From Pseudomonas sp. FeN3W (GTDB lineage Bacteria; Pseudomonadota; Gammaproteobacteria; Pseudomonadales; Pseudomonadaceae), in the NCBI GenBank assembly GCA_030263805.2, contig CP136010.1, forward strand, positions 4,231,001-4,295,000: a DNA stretch of 64,000 bases, given 5' to 3'. Shown piece by piece: positions 17,509-27,184 of the stretch. The notes below the pieces were generated by a model. The model did no database searches. It saw only the letters and a list, made by a program, of their open reading frames with translations, and had not been told where the DNA came from. The first letter of the stretch is position 1. Each line of letters begins with the position of its first letter. Both the position numbers and the translations under genes were made by a program.

Positions 17509-18657
17509 ATGATTGCCACGACCGGTAAAGTGAATCTGCTCGGGCTTACCCAGTCGCAACTGGAGAGCTTCTTCGAGTCCATCGGGGAGAAGCGTTTTCG
17601 CGCCGGTCAGGTGATGAAGTGGATTCACCATTTTGGTGTCGATGATTTCGACGCCATGAGCAATCTCGGCAAGGCCTTGCGCGAAAAGCTCAAGGCCTGT
17701 GCCGAGATTCGTGGCCCGGAGGTCGTCAGTGAAGACATCTCCAGTGACGGCACCCGCAAGTGGGTCGTGCGTGTCGCCTCGGGCAGCTGTGTGGAAACCG
17801 TGTACATCCCGCAGGGCGGGCGTGGAACGCTGTGCGTGTCCTCGCAGGCCGGCTGTGCGCTGGATTGCAGTTTCTGCTCCACCGGCAAACAAGGCTTCAA
17901 CAGCAACCTGACAGCGGCCGAGGTAATCGGTCAGGTCTGGATTGCCAACAAATCATTCGGCTCCATTCCGGCGAAAATCGATCGCGCGATCACCAACGTG
18001 GTGATGATGGGGATGGGCGAGCCGTTACTGAATTTCGACAACGTCGTCGCCGCCATGCAGATCATGATGGATGATCTCGGTTACGGAATCTCCAAGCGCA
18101 AGGTGACGCTCTCGACGTCCGGTGTCGTGCCGATGATCGACGAGCTGGCCAAGGTCATCGACGTTTCTCTGGCATTGTCGCTGCACGCACCCAACGATGC
18201 GTTGCGCGATCAGTTGGTGCCGATCAACAAGAAGTACCCGTTGGAGATGCTGCTGGCGGCATGCAAAGGCTATATCTCAAGACTCGGCGAGAAGCGCGTG
18301 CTGACCATCGAGTACACGCTGCTCAAGGGCATCAACGATCAGCCCGAGCATGCCGAGCAGATGATCGCGCTACTGGCGGATATTCCGTGCAAGATCAACC
18401 TGATCCCGTTCAATCCGTTCCCTCATTCCGGATATGAGCGGCCGAGCAACAATGCCATCCGCCGTTTTCAGGACATCCTGCACAAAGGTGGGCACAATGT
18501 AACGGTGCGTACCACCCGCGGCGAAGACATCGACGCGGCTTGCGGTCAGCTCGTCGGCCAGGTGCTGGATCGGACGCGTCGAAGCGAGAGATACATCGCT
18601 GTGCGTGAGCTACAGAGCGAGCCAGGTGCGGCGCAAACTGCTTCGAACCGATCCTGA
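17509..18657 (+). CDS. rlmN: dual-specificity 23S rRNA/tRNA adenine-C2 methyltransferase RlmN
   Basis: A 382-residue radical-SAM methyltransferase acting on A2503 of 23S rRNA and A37 of some tRNAs. The radical-SAM cysteines are C116, C120 and C123 (GCALDCSFCSTG). GMGEPLLN and the C-terminal DIDAACGQL, with the Cys that forms the protein-RNA intermediate, are intact. An in-frame GTG lies nine bases upstream; the ATG at 17509 is preferred. Confidence 0.97.
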   Translation: MIATTGKVNLLGLTQSQLESFFESIGEKRFRAGQVMKWIHHFGVDDFDAMSNLGKALREKLKACAEIRGPEVVSEDISSDGTRKWVVRVASGSCVETVYIPQGGRGTLCVSSQAGCALDCSFCSTGKQGFNSNLTAAEVIGQVWIANKSFGSIPAKIDRAITNVVMMGMGEPLLNFDNVVAAMQIMMDDLGYGISKRKVTLSTSGVVPMIDELAKVIDVSLALSLHAPNDALRDQLVPINKKYPLEMLLAACKGYISRLGEKRVLTIEYTLLKGINDQPEHAEQMIALLADIPCKINLIPFNPFPHSGYERPSNNAIRRFQDILHKGGHNVTVRTTRGEDIDAACGQLVGQVLDRTRRSERYIAVRELQSEPGAAQTASNRS

Positions 18658-18668
18658 GGGGGATGCTG

Positions 18669-19427
18669 ATGATTTTGCGCGCTGCGCTGCTGCTTCTACT
18701 GACCGGCCTGTTGGCCGGTTGTGTGTCTTCTGGATCCACCGATCCGCTGAAAACCGATGAAGGTCGCCAGCAGGCCCGCGACGCCTATATTCAATTGGGG
18801 ATCGGTTACCTGCAGCAGGGCGCAGCCGCGCGCGCCAAGACGCCGCTGCGCAAGGCCCTCGAAATCGATCCGAACAGCGCCGATGCACACGCCGCCCTGG
18901 CGCTGGTGTTCCAGACCGAAATGGAAAACGACCTGGCCGACAAGCACTACCGTGAAGCGCTGTCCGGTCGCAAGGACGCCCGCATACTCAACAACTACGG
19001 CAGCTTTCTGTTCGAACAGAAGCGCTATCCCGAAGCCATGGAGCGTTTCCGTCAGGCTTCCGAAGACAACATGTATCCCGAGCGGGCGCGGGTCTTTCAG
19101 AATCTGGGCATGACTGCACTGCAGTTGGGCCAGCGCGAAGAGGCCGAGCTCCATTTCACCCGCTCGCTGCGCCTCGACAGTCGTCAGCCCCGCGCATTGC
19201 TCGAACTTGCGCTCATGGCCTTCGAGGACAAGCAATACGTTCCAGCCAAGCGTTACTACGATAGCTTCAGCCAGCTGGCCGAGCAGAACGCAAGGAGTCT
19301 GCTGCTCGGTATCCGTCTGGCCAACATCCATCAGGACCGCGACACTGCTGCAAGCCTCGCGCTGCAGCTGAGGCGGCTGTATCCCGGTACGGATGAATAC
19401 AAGCAATATCTTTCGGAGCAACGATGA
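18669..19427 (+). CDS. pilF: type IV pilus biogenesis lipoprotein PilF/PilW
   Basis: A ~252-residue outer-membrane lipoprotein with about six TPR motifs that pilots PilQ secretin assembly for type IV pili. The signal peptide ends in a lipobox LLAGC; the mature Cys is followed by VSSGS. TPR repeats run from about residue 40 (RDAYIQLGIGYLQQG) to the end. Two ATGs compete: 18663, with GAGGGGG immediately before it, and 18669, with the same site at a workable 6-nt spacing, so 18669 is chosen. It overlaps rodZ by 4 nt. Confidence 0.92.
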   Translation: MILRAALLLLLTGLLAGCVSSGSTDPLKTDEGRQQARDAYIQLGIGYLQQGAAARAKTPLRKALEIDPNSADAHAALALVFQTEMENDLADKHYREALSGRKDARILNNYGSFLFEQKRYPEAMERFRQASEDNMYPERARVFQNLGMTALQLGQREEAELHFTRSLRLDSRQPRALLELALMAFEDKQYVPAKRYYDSFSQLAEQNARSLLLGIRLANIHQDRDTAASLALQLRRLYPGTDEYKQYLSEQR

Positions 19428-20440
19428 CCGCGCCGCACCCAGAATCCGCTGCACCGATGGGCAACAATCCTGGCGAGACGCTGCGTAAGGCTCGCGAAGA
19501 CAAGGGCTGGCCGCTCTCTGCAGTTGCGCAGCAGCTGAATCTCACCGAGCGTTCGCTGGCCCGCATCGAGGCTGGCGATTTCAGCCAGTTGCCAGGGCAC
19601 ACCTTTGCCCGAGGTTACGTTCGAGCCTACGCCAAGTTGCTCGGGCTGGATCAGAATCGCCTGGTTCAGGAATTCGACCTGCACACCGGTACCAACGCTT
19701 CCGGAAGCAGCGTCAACAGCCTGGGGCGCATCGAAGAACCCGGCCGTCTGTCGCGAAGCTTCATGCGTTTCTTCGGCTTTGTTTTGCTGCTGCTCCTGGC
19801 TGCAGTCGCCTGGTATTGGTGGCAGGAACGCATGGCACGAGAGGCCACGACGCCACCGGTTTCGGCGCTGGAACGAATCGAGGTGGAAGGCGCGGATGGA
19901 ACCACCGAGATCCATCTGCTTGATCGCGCTGACGAGGTTGCCGAGCAGCAAAGCGAACAGCCGGCCGAGCAAACATCACCGCTAGCCGATTCGAACGAGA
20001 GTGAAACGATCGAGTCTGCGCAACAGGCTCCAGTCACCACTGAGGAGCCGGGTAGGATCAGCGAACCGGCGGCCGAGGCCGCGCAGTCTCTGCCGCTGAC
20101 GCTGCCTGACGGCCCCGCGCAAAGCGCTGACGCGCCGGCCGCGACCGCCTCCCCGGCGCCCACGAGTGCTTCGAACGACACGGTGCCTCCAGTTGCCGGT
20201 GAGGCACAGCTGGAACTGAGCTTCACTGCCGACTGCTGGACGCGGGTCAGTGATGCCGACGGACGTGTACTGTTCAGCGCGTTGGCCAAGGCCGGGACCA
20301 GCAGGACGGTCAGTGGCAAGGCACCCTTGGACGTACATCTGGGCTACGCTCGCGGCGCCCGACTCAGTTACAACGGCGAAGCTGTAAACCTCGCCTCTCA
20401 TATGCGCGGCGAAACAGCGCGCCTCAAGCTCGGACAGTAA
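19424..20440 (+). CDS. rodZ: cytoskeletal membrane protein RodZ
   Basis: A 338-residue protein that links MreB to the cell-wall elongation machinery. The N-terminal cytoplasmic HTH (about residues 15-90) contains GETLRKAREDKGWPLSAVA and FARGYVRAYAKLLGL. One transmembrane helix follows at about 112-128 (FFGFVLLLLLAAVAWYWW). A Pro/Ala/Thr/Glu-rich periplasmic linker leads to a C-terminal DUF4115 beta domain (LELSFTADCWTRVSDADG). ATGA overlap with pilF. Confidence 0.93.
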   Translation: MTAPHPESAAPMGNNPGETLRKAREDKGWPLSAVAQQLNLTERSLARIEAGDFSQLPGHTFARGYVRAYAKLLGLDQNRLVQEFDLHTGTNASGSSVNSLGRIEEPGRLSRSFMRFFGFVLLLLLAAVAWYWWQERMAREATTPPVSALERIEVEGADGTTEIHLLDRADEVAEQQSEQPAEQTSPLADSNESETIESAQQAPVTTEEPGRISEPAAEAAQSLPLTLPDGPAQSADAPAATASPAPTSASNDTVPPVAGEAQLELSFTADCWTRVSDADGRVLFSALAKAGTSRTVSGKAPLDVHLGYARGARLSYNGEAVNLASHMRGETARLKLGQ

Positions 20441-20447
20441 GCTGACC

Positions 20448-21560
20448 ATGCATTCCGAATCTCCTATCAAGCGTCGCCAATCCCGCAAGATCTGGGTGGG
20501 CAACGTGCCGGTCGGTGGCGATGCGCCGATTTCCGTACAGAGCATGACCAACACCGAGACCTGTGATGTCGAGGCGACGGTCGCGCAGATCCAGCGCCTG
20601 GCCAATGCCGGTGCCGATATCGTCAGGGTTTCAGTGCCTTCCATGGAGGCTGCCGAGGCCTTTGGCCGCATCAAGCAGCTGGTGCAGCTGCCGCTGGTGG
20701 CCGACATCCATTTCGATTATCAGATCGCCTTGCGCGTGGCCGAGCTGGGCGTCGATTGCCTGCGGATCAATCCGGGCAATATCGGTCGCGAAGATCGCGT
20801 GCGCGCGGTGGTCGATGCGGCGCGCGACAAGGGCATCCCGATCCGTATCGGGGTGAATGCCGGTTCGCTGGAAAAGGATCTGCAGAAGAAGTACGGCGAA
20901 CCGACGCCGCAGGCGCTGGTGGAATCCGCCCTGCGTCACGTGGATCATCTCGACCGTCTGGACTTCCAGGACTTCAAGGTCAGCGTCAAGGCGTCCGACG
21001 TGTTCATGGCAGTCGAGGCCTATCGACTGCTGGCCGGGCAGATCGAACAGCCGCTGCACCTGGGGATTACCGAGGCAGGGGGGCTGCGTTCCGGCACCGT
21101 GAAGTCCGCGGTCGGGCTGGGCATGCTGCTGGCCGAAGGCATCGGTGACACCATTCGCGTGTCGCTGGCGGCTGATCCTGTCGAGGAAATCAAGGTCGGC
21201 TTCGATATCCTCAAGTCTCTGCGTCTGCGTTCACGCGGTATCAACTTCATCGCCTGCCCGAGTTGTTCGCGGCAGAACTTCGATGTGGTCAAGACCATGA
21301 ATGAGCTGGAAACCCGTGTGGAAGACCTGCTGGTACCGATGGACGTTGCCGTGATCGGTTGCGTGGTGAACGGTCCGGGAGAGGCGAAGGAGGCCCATGT
21401 CGGGTTGACCGGTGGCAGCCCTAACAACCTGGTCTACATCGACGGCAAGCCGGCGCAGAAACTGAACAACGAAAATCTCGTCGATGAGCTCGAGCAGCTC
21501 ATCCGACGCAAGGCCGCCGAGAAGCTCGCGGCCGACGCGGCGGTCATCGCGCGCAGCTGA
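20448..21560 (+). CDS. ispG: 4-hydroxy-3-methylbut-2-enyl diphosphate synthase
   Basis: A 370-residue [4Fe-4S] enzyme of the MEP isoprenoid pathway (also gcpE). It has an N-terminal TIM barrel with SVQSMTNTETCDVEATV. The C-terminal cluster domain has three ligand Cys: two in CPSCSRQ and one in CVVNGPGE. It lies next to the rodZ and hisS genes as in other pseudomonads. Confidence 0.97.
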   Translation: MHSESPIKRRQSRKIWVGNVPVGGDAPISVQSMTNTETCDVEATVAQIQRLANAGADIVRVSVPSMEAAEAFGRIKQLVQLPLVADIHFDYQIALRVAELGVDCLRINPGNIGREDRVRAVVDAARDKGIPIRIGVNAGSLEKDLQKKYGEPTPQALVESALRHVDHLDRLDFQDFKVSVKASDVFMAVEAYRLLAGQIEQPLHLGITEAGGLRSGTVKSAVGLGMLLAEGIGDTIRVSLAADPVEEIKVGFDILKSLRLRSRGINFIACPSCSRQNFDVVKTMNELETRVEDLLVPMDVAVIGCVVNGPGEAKEAHVGLTGGSPNNLVYIDGKPAQKLNNENLVDELEQLIRRKAAEKLAADAAVIARS

Positions 21561-21576
21561 TCTTTAAGGAATCCCA

Positions 21577-22866
21577 TTGAGCAAGTCCCTGCAAGCCATT
21601 CGTGGCATGAACGACATCCTGCCTGCGCAGACCCCGATCTGGCGTTATCTGGAAAGCACCTTCGCGCAGCTGCTCGACAGCTACGGCTACAGCGAGATTC
21701 GCCTGCCTATCCTGGAGTTCACCGATCTGTTCGCCCGCGGCATTGGTGAAGGCACCGACGTGGTCGACAAGGAGATGTATACCTTCCTCGATCGTAACGA
21801 AGAGTCGCTGACCCTACGTCCTGAAGGCACTGCCGGCTGCGTGCGCGCCGTGCTCGAGCATGGCATGACCGGCGGCGGCCAAGTGCAGAAGCTCTGGTAC
21901 ACCGGGCCGATGTTCCGTTATGAGAAGCCGCAGAAGGGCCGCTATCGGCAGTTCCACCAGATCGGCGTGGAAGTTTTCAACCAGCCCGGACCTGATGTCG
22001 ACGCCGAGCTGATCGTGCTGACCGCGCGTCTGTGGAAGCAACTCGGTTTGGCCGACGCGGTGACGCTGCAGCTCAACAGCCTGGGTTCCAGCGAAGCACG
22101 TGCGCGCTACCGCGATGCGCTGGTGGCCTACCTGCAGCAGCGTTTCGATCAGCTCGACGAGGACAGCCAGCGGCGTCTGACCACCAACCCGCTGCGCATC
22201 CTCGACAGCAAGAATGCCCAGACCCAAGCGCTGCTGGCCGATGCGCCGACGTTGCATGACTACCTCGACGAAGAGTCGCGCATGCATTTCGAAGGCTTGA
22301 AGGCGCGTCTCGATGCGGTCGGCATCGCCTACGAAATCAACCCGAAGCTGGTCCGCGGCCTGGATTACTACGGTCGCACGGTCTTCGAGTGGGTTACCGA
22401 CAAACTGGGCGCGCAGGGCACCGTCTGCGCTGGCGGACGTTACGATGGCCTGATCAGCCAGTTTGGCGGCAAGCCTACCCCGGGTGTCGGCTTCGCCATG
22501 GGCGTCGAGCGTCTGGTGCTGCTGCTTGAAACCCTTGGCCTGGTGCCGGACGCCCTGAACCCGGTACCGCACGCCTATATCTGCGCCTTCGGTGAGCCTG
22601 CCGAGTTGGCTGCACTTGCTCTGGCCGAGCGCCTGCGCGATGAGCTGCCAGGGCTGCGTCTGCTGGTGAACGCCGGTGGCGGCAGTTTCAAGAGTCAGTT
22701 CAAGAAAGCGGACAAGAGCGGTGCGCGCTTTGCGCTGATCCTGGGTGAGGACGAACTGGCCGGGCGCGTGGTAGGTTGCAAGCCGCTGCGCGACGACAGC
22801 GAGCAACAAAGCATTGCCTGGGATGCTCTGCCCGAGCGTCTGGCCGCCTGCCTCGAGCAGGTCTGA
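21577..22866 (+). CDS. hisS: histidyl-tRNA synthetase
   Basis: A 429-residue class II aminoacyl-tRNA synthetase. Motif 2 (LTLRPEGTAGCVRA, then the FRYEKPQKGRYRQFHQ loop), the His-specific LVRGLDYYGRTVFEW and motif 3 GVGFAMGVERL are intact. The start is a TTG at 21577 with AAGGA upstream. It preserves the conserved QAIRGMNDILP N-terminus, while the next ATG would cut into it. Confidence 0.97.
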   Translation: MSKSLQAIRGMNDILPAQTPIWRYLESTFAQLLDSYGYSEIRLPILEFTDLFARGIGEGTDVVDKEMYTFLDRNEESLTLRPEGTAGCVRAVLEHGMTGGGQVQKLWYTGPMFRYEKPQKGRYRQFHQIGVEVFNQPGPDVDAELIVLTARLWKQLGLADAVTLQLNSLGSSEARARYRDALVAYLQQRFDQLDEDSQRRLTTNPLRILDSKNAQTQALLADAPTLHDYLDEESRMHFEGLKARLDAVGIAYEINPKLVRGLDYYGRTVFEWVTDKLGAQGTVCAGGRYDGLISQFGGKPTPGVGFAMGVERLVLLLETLGLVPDALNPVPHAYICAFGEPAELAALALAERLRDELPGLRLLVNAGGGSFKSQFKKADKSGARFALILGEDELAGRVVGCKPLRDDSEQQSIAWDALPERLAACLEQV

Positions 22867-22893
22867 GACTAAGCGAATGAAAGGAGTGACAGC

Positions 22894-23535
22894 GTGACCT
22901 CGGGTACCGAAGAAGAAACACTGGCGCAGATCAAAGACTGGTGGCAGCGCAACGGCAAGCCTCTTCTGTTTGGGGCTGTGCTCGCCCTGGTGTTGGTGTT
23001 TGGCTGGCAATTCTGGCAGAACCATCAGGTCAACCAGGCGCAGAGTGCCTCGGTGATCTATCAGCAGCTGCTCGGCGCGGCGCTGGAAGGCGGTGAAGCC
23101 GATGCGGCGGAAGTTGCGCGACTAGGCAATCTGCTGAAGAAAGATTTCGCCGGCACGCATTATGCGCAGTACGGCAGCCTGTTCGTGGCCAAGGTGGCAG
23201 TCGAGTCGGGGCGGTTGGACGAAGCGGCTAGCGAACTTCGCGCCGTCGTCGACAAGCCTGCCGACAAGACGCTGGACGAGCTGGCTCGTCAGCGCCTGGC
23301 GCGCGTTCTGGCTGCCCAGGACAAGGCAGATGAAGCGCTCAAGCTGCTGGACGGCAAGGCTGATCAGGCCTTTGCAGCCAGTCGCGAGGAACTGCGTGGC
23401 GATCTGCTGGTGCAGCTTGGTCGACGCGATGAGGCGCATGCCGCCTACACCGCGGCCAAAGAGTCGCTGTCCCAGGATGCGGCCATCGGCGGTCTGCAAA
23501 TGAAGCTGGATGATCTGGCCCGAGGGGAGGCGTAA
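22894..23535 (+). CDS. yfgM: YfgM-like periplasmic chaperone-associated membrane protein
   Basis: A 213-residue protein with a short cytoplasmic N-terminus (TEEETLAQIKDWWQRNGKP), one transmembrane helix (about residues 23-41) and a periplasmic TPR-like domain of paired helices (Tetratricopeptide_21/DUF2133 type). In E. coli YfgM interacts with PpiD at the SecYEG exit. Start is GTG at 22894 behind AAGGAG. It sits between hisS and bamB as in E. coli. Confidence 0.9.
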   Translation: MTSGTEEETLAQIKDWWQRNGKPLLFGAVLALVLVFGWQFWQNHQVNQAQSASVIYQQLLGAALEGGEADAAEVARLGNLLKKDFAGTHYAQYGSLFVAKVAVESGRLDEAASELRAVVDKPADKTLDELARQRLARVLAAQDKADEALKLLDGKADQAFAASREELRGDLLVQLGRRDEAHAAYTAAKESLSQDAAIGGLQMKLDDLARGEA

Positions 23536-23538
23536 ACG

Positions 23539-24687
23539 ATGCGCTGGAAGACTGCAGCATTGCTGACCCTGGCCGTTCTGGCCGCGGGTTGTAGCAGCAA
23601 GGACACTAAAGAACCGGGGCCGGCGGAACTGACCAAGTTCGAGGCGGAAATCTCCTTGAAGAAGGAGTGGAGTCGTTCGATCGGTGAGGGGCAGGGCGAG
23701 ACCTACAACCTATTGACGCCGGCGGTGTATGGCGACCAGATCTACGCCGCCGATGTCGAAGGGTTGGTGGTATCCATGGATCGCCTGACCGGCAAGGTCA
23801 ACTGGAAGAACAAGCTCGAAACACCGGTTTCCGGCGGAGTAGGCGCCGGCTACGGCCTCGTACTGGTCGGCACCCTGCGCGGTGAAGTGTTGGCGTTGGA
23901 CGTCAGCACGGGCGAGGAGCGCTGGCGCAGTCAGGTCAGCAGTGAAGTGCTGGCCGCCCCAGCCGTCAATGGCGACATCGTCCTGGTGCAGACCCAGGAT
24001 GATCGGTTGATCGCGCTGGAAATGGATACCGGCGAGCAGCGCTGGAGCTATGAGAGTTCGCCTGCGGTGCTGACGCTGCGCGGTACCGGCGCGCCGTTGC
24101 TGACCAATCAGCTGGCCATTGCCGGTCTGTCCAGCGGCAAGGTGGTCGCACTGGATACCCGTCGCGGATTTCCGGTCTGGGAGCAGCGCGTCGCCATTCC
24201 GCAAGGACGTTCGGAGCTCGAGCGGGTCGTCGACATCGACGGCGGTCTGCTGCTGTCCGGTGGCACGCTCTACGTCACCAGCTATCAGGGCCGTGCCGCA
24301 GCGCTGGAACTGGAAAGCGGCCGTGTCCTCTGGCAGCGCGATGCGTCTAGCTACTCGGGCGCTGCGCTTGGCTACGGCAGCGTTTACCTGAGCCTCGCCG
24401 ACGGTACGGTCGAAGGTATCGATGAGCGCTCCACGACTGCCCTGTGGCGCAACGAGTCCCTGGCACGTCGTCAGCTCTCGGCTCCCGCGGTGTTTTCCAG
24501 CTATGTTGTGGTGGGCGACATCGAAGGCTATCTGCACCTGCTGAGCCAGGTCGATGGGCGTTTCGTCGCTCGTGAGCGTATCGACAGCTCCGGCGTCCGT
24601 GCCCGTCCGGTGATCGAGGGCGACTGGCTGTATGCCTTTGGCAACGACGGCAAGCTGGTGGCGCTGACGATCCGTCAGGCTGACTGA
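23539..24687 (+). CDS. bamB: outer membrane assembly lipoprotein BamB
   Basis: A 382-residue eight-bladed beta-propeller (PQQ-like repeats) lipoprotein of the BAM complex, which folds outer-membrane beta-barrels. The signal peptide ends in lipobox LAAGC with CSSKD after it. Repeated blade motifs such as DRLTGKVNWK, DVSTGEERWR and EMDTGEQRWSY are visible. Confidence 0.95.
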   Translation: MRWKTAALLTLAVLAAGCSSKDTKEPGPAELTKFEAEISLKKEWSRSIGEGQGETYNLLTPAVYGDQIYAADVEGLVVSMDRLTGKVNWKNKLETPVSGGVGAGYGLVLVGTLRGEVLALDVSTGEERWRSQVSSEVLAAPAVNGDIVLVQTQDDRLIALEMDTGEQRWSYESSPAVLTLRGTGAPLLTNQLAIAGLSSGKVVALDTRRGFPVWEQRVAIPQGRSELERVVDIDGGLLLSGGTLYVTSYQGRAAALELESGRVLWQRDASSYSGAALGYGSVYLSLADGTVEGIDERSTTALWRNESLARRQLSAPAVFSSYVVVGDIEGYLHLLSQVDGRFVARERIDSSGVRARPVIEGDWLYAFGNDGKLVALTIRQAD

Positions 24688-24733
24688 CCGCACGTTGTGC
24701 CCACGGCTCCGCCTGGCGGAGCCAGGAATATTC

Positions 24734-24754
24734 GGCCGCTGCCTTGCAGCGGCC
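24734..24754 (+). terminator. hairpin between bamB and der
   Basis: A perfect 9-bp stem GGCCGCTGC/GCAGCGGCC with a CTT loop, followed by TTCGTGTTTTC. It is plausible as a weak terminator or attenuator. Confidence 0.5.
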
Positions 24755-24789
24755 TTCGTGTTTTCTGAAATATCGCAGTGGAGAGCCGC

Positions 24790-26286
24790 ATGGTTCCCGT
24801 AATCGCCCTGGTGGGCCGCCCGAACGTCGGCAAGTCCACCCTGTTCAACCGTCTGACCAAGAGCCGCGACGCCATCGTTGCCGAATACGCCGGGCTGACC
24901 CGTGACCGCCAGTACGGCGAGGCCAAGTGGCAGGGGCGGACCTACATCGTGATCGACACCGGTGGTATTTCCGGTGACGAGGAGGGTATCGACGCCAAGA
25001 TGGCCGAGCAGTCACTGCAGGCCATCGAAGAGGCCGATGCCGTTCTGTTCCTGGTCGACGCCCGCGCCGGGATGACCGCGGCAGACCAGATGATCGGGGA
25101 GCACCTGCGCAAGCGGAACAAGCGCTGCTTCCTGGTGGCGAACAAGGTCGACAGCGTCGACCCGGACATCGCCCGCGCCGAGTTCAGCCCGCTGGGCCTG
25201 GGGGATGCGCTGCCGATCGCTGCCGCTCATGGTCGCGGCATCAGTCATATGCTCGAAGAGGCGCTGGGCATTTTCCCCAAGGACAACGCTGAGGACGCCG
25301 AAGGCGCCGACGGTGCGGACGCCGTTGAGGGCGAGGAAATCGTCGCCGAAGGGCAGGAGCCCAAGCGCATCCCCGGTCCGAGCGAGAAAGACGGCATCAA
25401 GATCGCCATCATCGGCCGTCCCAACGTCGGCAAGTCGACGCTGGTCAACCGCATGCTCGGCGAAGAGCGGGTCATCGTCTACGACCAGGCGGGCACCACG
25501 CGCGACAGTATCTACATCCCCTTCGAGCGTGACGACGAGAAATACACCCTGATCGACACCGCCGGCGTACGTCGTCGCGGCAAGATCTTCGAGGCGGTGG
25601 AAAAGTTCTCGGTGGTCAAGACGCTGCAGGCGATCCAGGACGCCAACGTGGTCATCTTCGTCATGGATGCCCGCGAAGGTGTCGTCGAGCACGACCTCAA
25701 CCTGCTGGGCTTCGTGCTGGAGACTGGTCGTGCGCTGGTCATCGCGCTGAACAAGTGGGACGGCATGGAGCCGGGCGAGAAGGACTACGTGAAGACCGAG
25801 CTGGAACGCCGGCTGTTCTTCGTCGATTTCGCCGACATCCACTTCATCTCCGCCAAGCACGGCACGGGCGTCGGCCATCTGTACAAGTCGGTACAGGCTG
25901 CATTCAAGTCCGCTATCACCCGTTGGCCGACCAGCCGTCTGACGCAGATTCTAGAAGATGCGGTGCGCGAGCATGCACCACCCATGGTTGCCAGTCGCCG
26001 GATCAAACTCCGTTATGCGCACCTTGGGGGGGCCAACCCGCCCTTGATCGTAATTCACGGTAACCAGGTGGATTCGATCCCCAAATCGTATACGCGCTAT
26101 CTGGAGAACACCTATCGGCGTGTTCTGAAGCTGGTTGGTACGCCTATCCGCATCGAATACAAGGGGGGCGAGAACCCGTACGAAGGCAAAAAGAACACCC
26201 TCACCGATCGCCAGGTCAACAAGAAGCGGCGCCTCATGTCGCACCACAAGAAGGCCGAGAAGAAGCGCCGCGACAAGAAGCGCTGA
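24790..26286 (+). CDS. der: ribosome-assembly GTPase Der (EngA)
   Basis: A 498-residue protein with two tandem GTPase domains and a C-terminal KH-like domain, acting in 50S maturation. P-loops are GRPNVGKST at both the N-terminus and about residue 205. G3 motifs DTGG and DTAG and G4 motifs NKVD and NKWD are intact. An acidic linker rich in E/D/A (about residues 165-195) separates the domains. The ATG at 24790 has GGAGAG upstream. The basic C-terminus KKAEKKRRDKKR is typical. Confidence 0.97.
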   Translation: MVPVIALVGRPNVGKSTLFNRLTKSRDAIVAEYAGLTRDRQYGEAKWQGRTYIVIDTGGISGDEEGIDAKMAEQSLQAIEEADAVLFLVDARAGMTAADQMIGEHLRKRNKRCFLVANKVDSVDPDIARAEFSPLGLGDALPIAAAHGRGISHMLEEALGIFPKDNAEDAEGADGADAVEGEEIVAEGQEPKRIPGPSEKDGIKIAIIGRPNVGKSTLVNRMLGEERVIVYDQAGTTRDSIYIPFERDDEKYTLIDTAGVRRRGKIFEAVEKFSVVKTLQAIQDANVVIFVMDAREGVVEHDLNLLGFVLETGRALVIALNKWDGMEPGEKDYVKTELERRLFFVDFADIHFISAKHGTGVGHLYKSVQAAFKSAITRWPTSRLTQILEDAVREHAPPMVASRRIKLRYAHLGGANPPLIVIHGNQVDSIPKSYTRYLENTYRRVLKLVGTPIRIEYKGGENPYEGKKNTLTDRQVNKKRRLMSHHKKAEKKRRDKKR

Positions 26287-27184
26287 GCGTCCCTGTTAAG
26301 GTTCTTCGCGTTTTATGGAGGACAGGGTTGCCTGACACCGGACTGGCAGGATTGGGTGGTGCTGCCAGCTCGTTTAGCCTTGTACCTCGGAGATCAGGGC
26401 TCTTACCGAGTGTGCTGATGTTTCTGGTTTCGGCCCCCGGCCGAGTCACTTTCTCTTTGCTCGCGCGAAAGAGAAAGTAACCAAAGAGAAAGCGCGCCCG
26501 GCATCCGGCCCCGGCTGCGCCGGGGTTCCCTCCTTCCGGTGCCGCTCCGGGGGCCGTCACGAAGGGACGTCCCTATCCCTTCGTTCCTCGCTCGGCGTCC
26601 ATGCCTCGCGTCCCCCTGCGCGACACCTCCAGTCGGCCTCCTGACGGGAACGGAGTCCGAGTCGCCTGGAAGATCGTGGAGATCGAGAATTATTGCTTTT
26701 TGCTCGATGCACAAACTATCAGGCGACTCCAAACGCCCCATCAGGAGGGTGAGCGGAATCGTCGCGTAAGGGGTTGAGCCGCAGGGATGCGGCGAAAGGA
26801 CTGGGCGTCCCCGCTCAAAGGGCCATGGATGGCCCTTGTAAGCCGACCCCTGGAGAGGCGATGGAGCGAAACGGAGCGTAGCGGAGTAACAGCCGCAGGC
26901 TGGCCCGAAGGGCGAGCGAAGCGAGTAACGAACCCCGGCGCAGCCGAGGCCGGATGCAGGGGCAAGACTTTTTGGTTCCTTTTGGCGGGGCCGGCCATCC
27001 GGGCGACTGCCAAAAGGGACTCGCCCAGCAGGGCGAAACCAAGCTATCAGACAGCTCGACAAGGGCCAATGAAAGCGAAAATTTCATTAGAAAATACCCA
27101 ATCTTGCCAGTCCGATATCAATCCTTGCTTCCCCCGAGAAAGCGCGATAAACCGCTTTTAACGCCACAGATCGCGAACGGGCTC
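26287..27184. other. gene-free region with a two-headed inverted repeat
   Basis: About 0.9 kb with open frames on both strands but no family resemblance, Arg/Pro/Ser-rich composition and no ribosome sites; these look like shadow frames of a repeat. The left end (from ~26440) has an 11-bp palindrome ACTTTCTCTTT/AAAGAGAAAGT (26448-26478). The right end has CCTTTTGGC/GCCAAAAGG (26978-27017). Between them, 26501-26528 and 26930-26957 form an inverted repeat matching at 27 of 28 positions. Each head therefore has the same plan: terminal palindrome, AACCAAA-like stretch, then the GC-rich block. Confidence 0.6.
26501..26957. repeat. 28-nt inverted repeat pair (27/28) flanking ~400 bp
   Basis: The arm at 26501-26528 begins GCATCCGGCC and ends CGCCGGGGTTC. 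Its reverse complement recurs at 26930-26957 with a single C/T difference. Each arm itself contains a small CCGG-rich hairpin. These blocks are typical of large dispersed intergenic repeats in pseudomonads; the unit's exact borders need genome-wide comparison. Confidence 0.75.

Noticed and set aside
26403..27161. Several overlapping open frames downstream of der
   Set aside because: They occur on both strands over an inverted repeat, have Arg/Ser/Pro-rich composition and no starts with ribosome sites; they follow the repeat symmetry rather than coding constraint.
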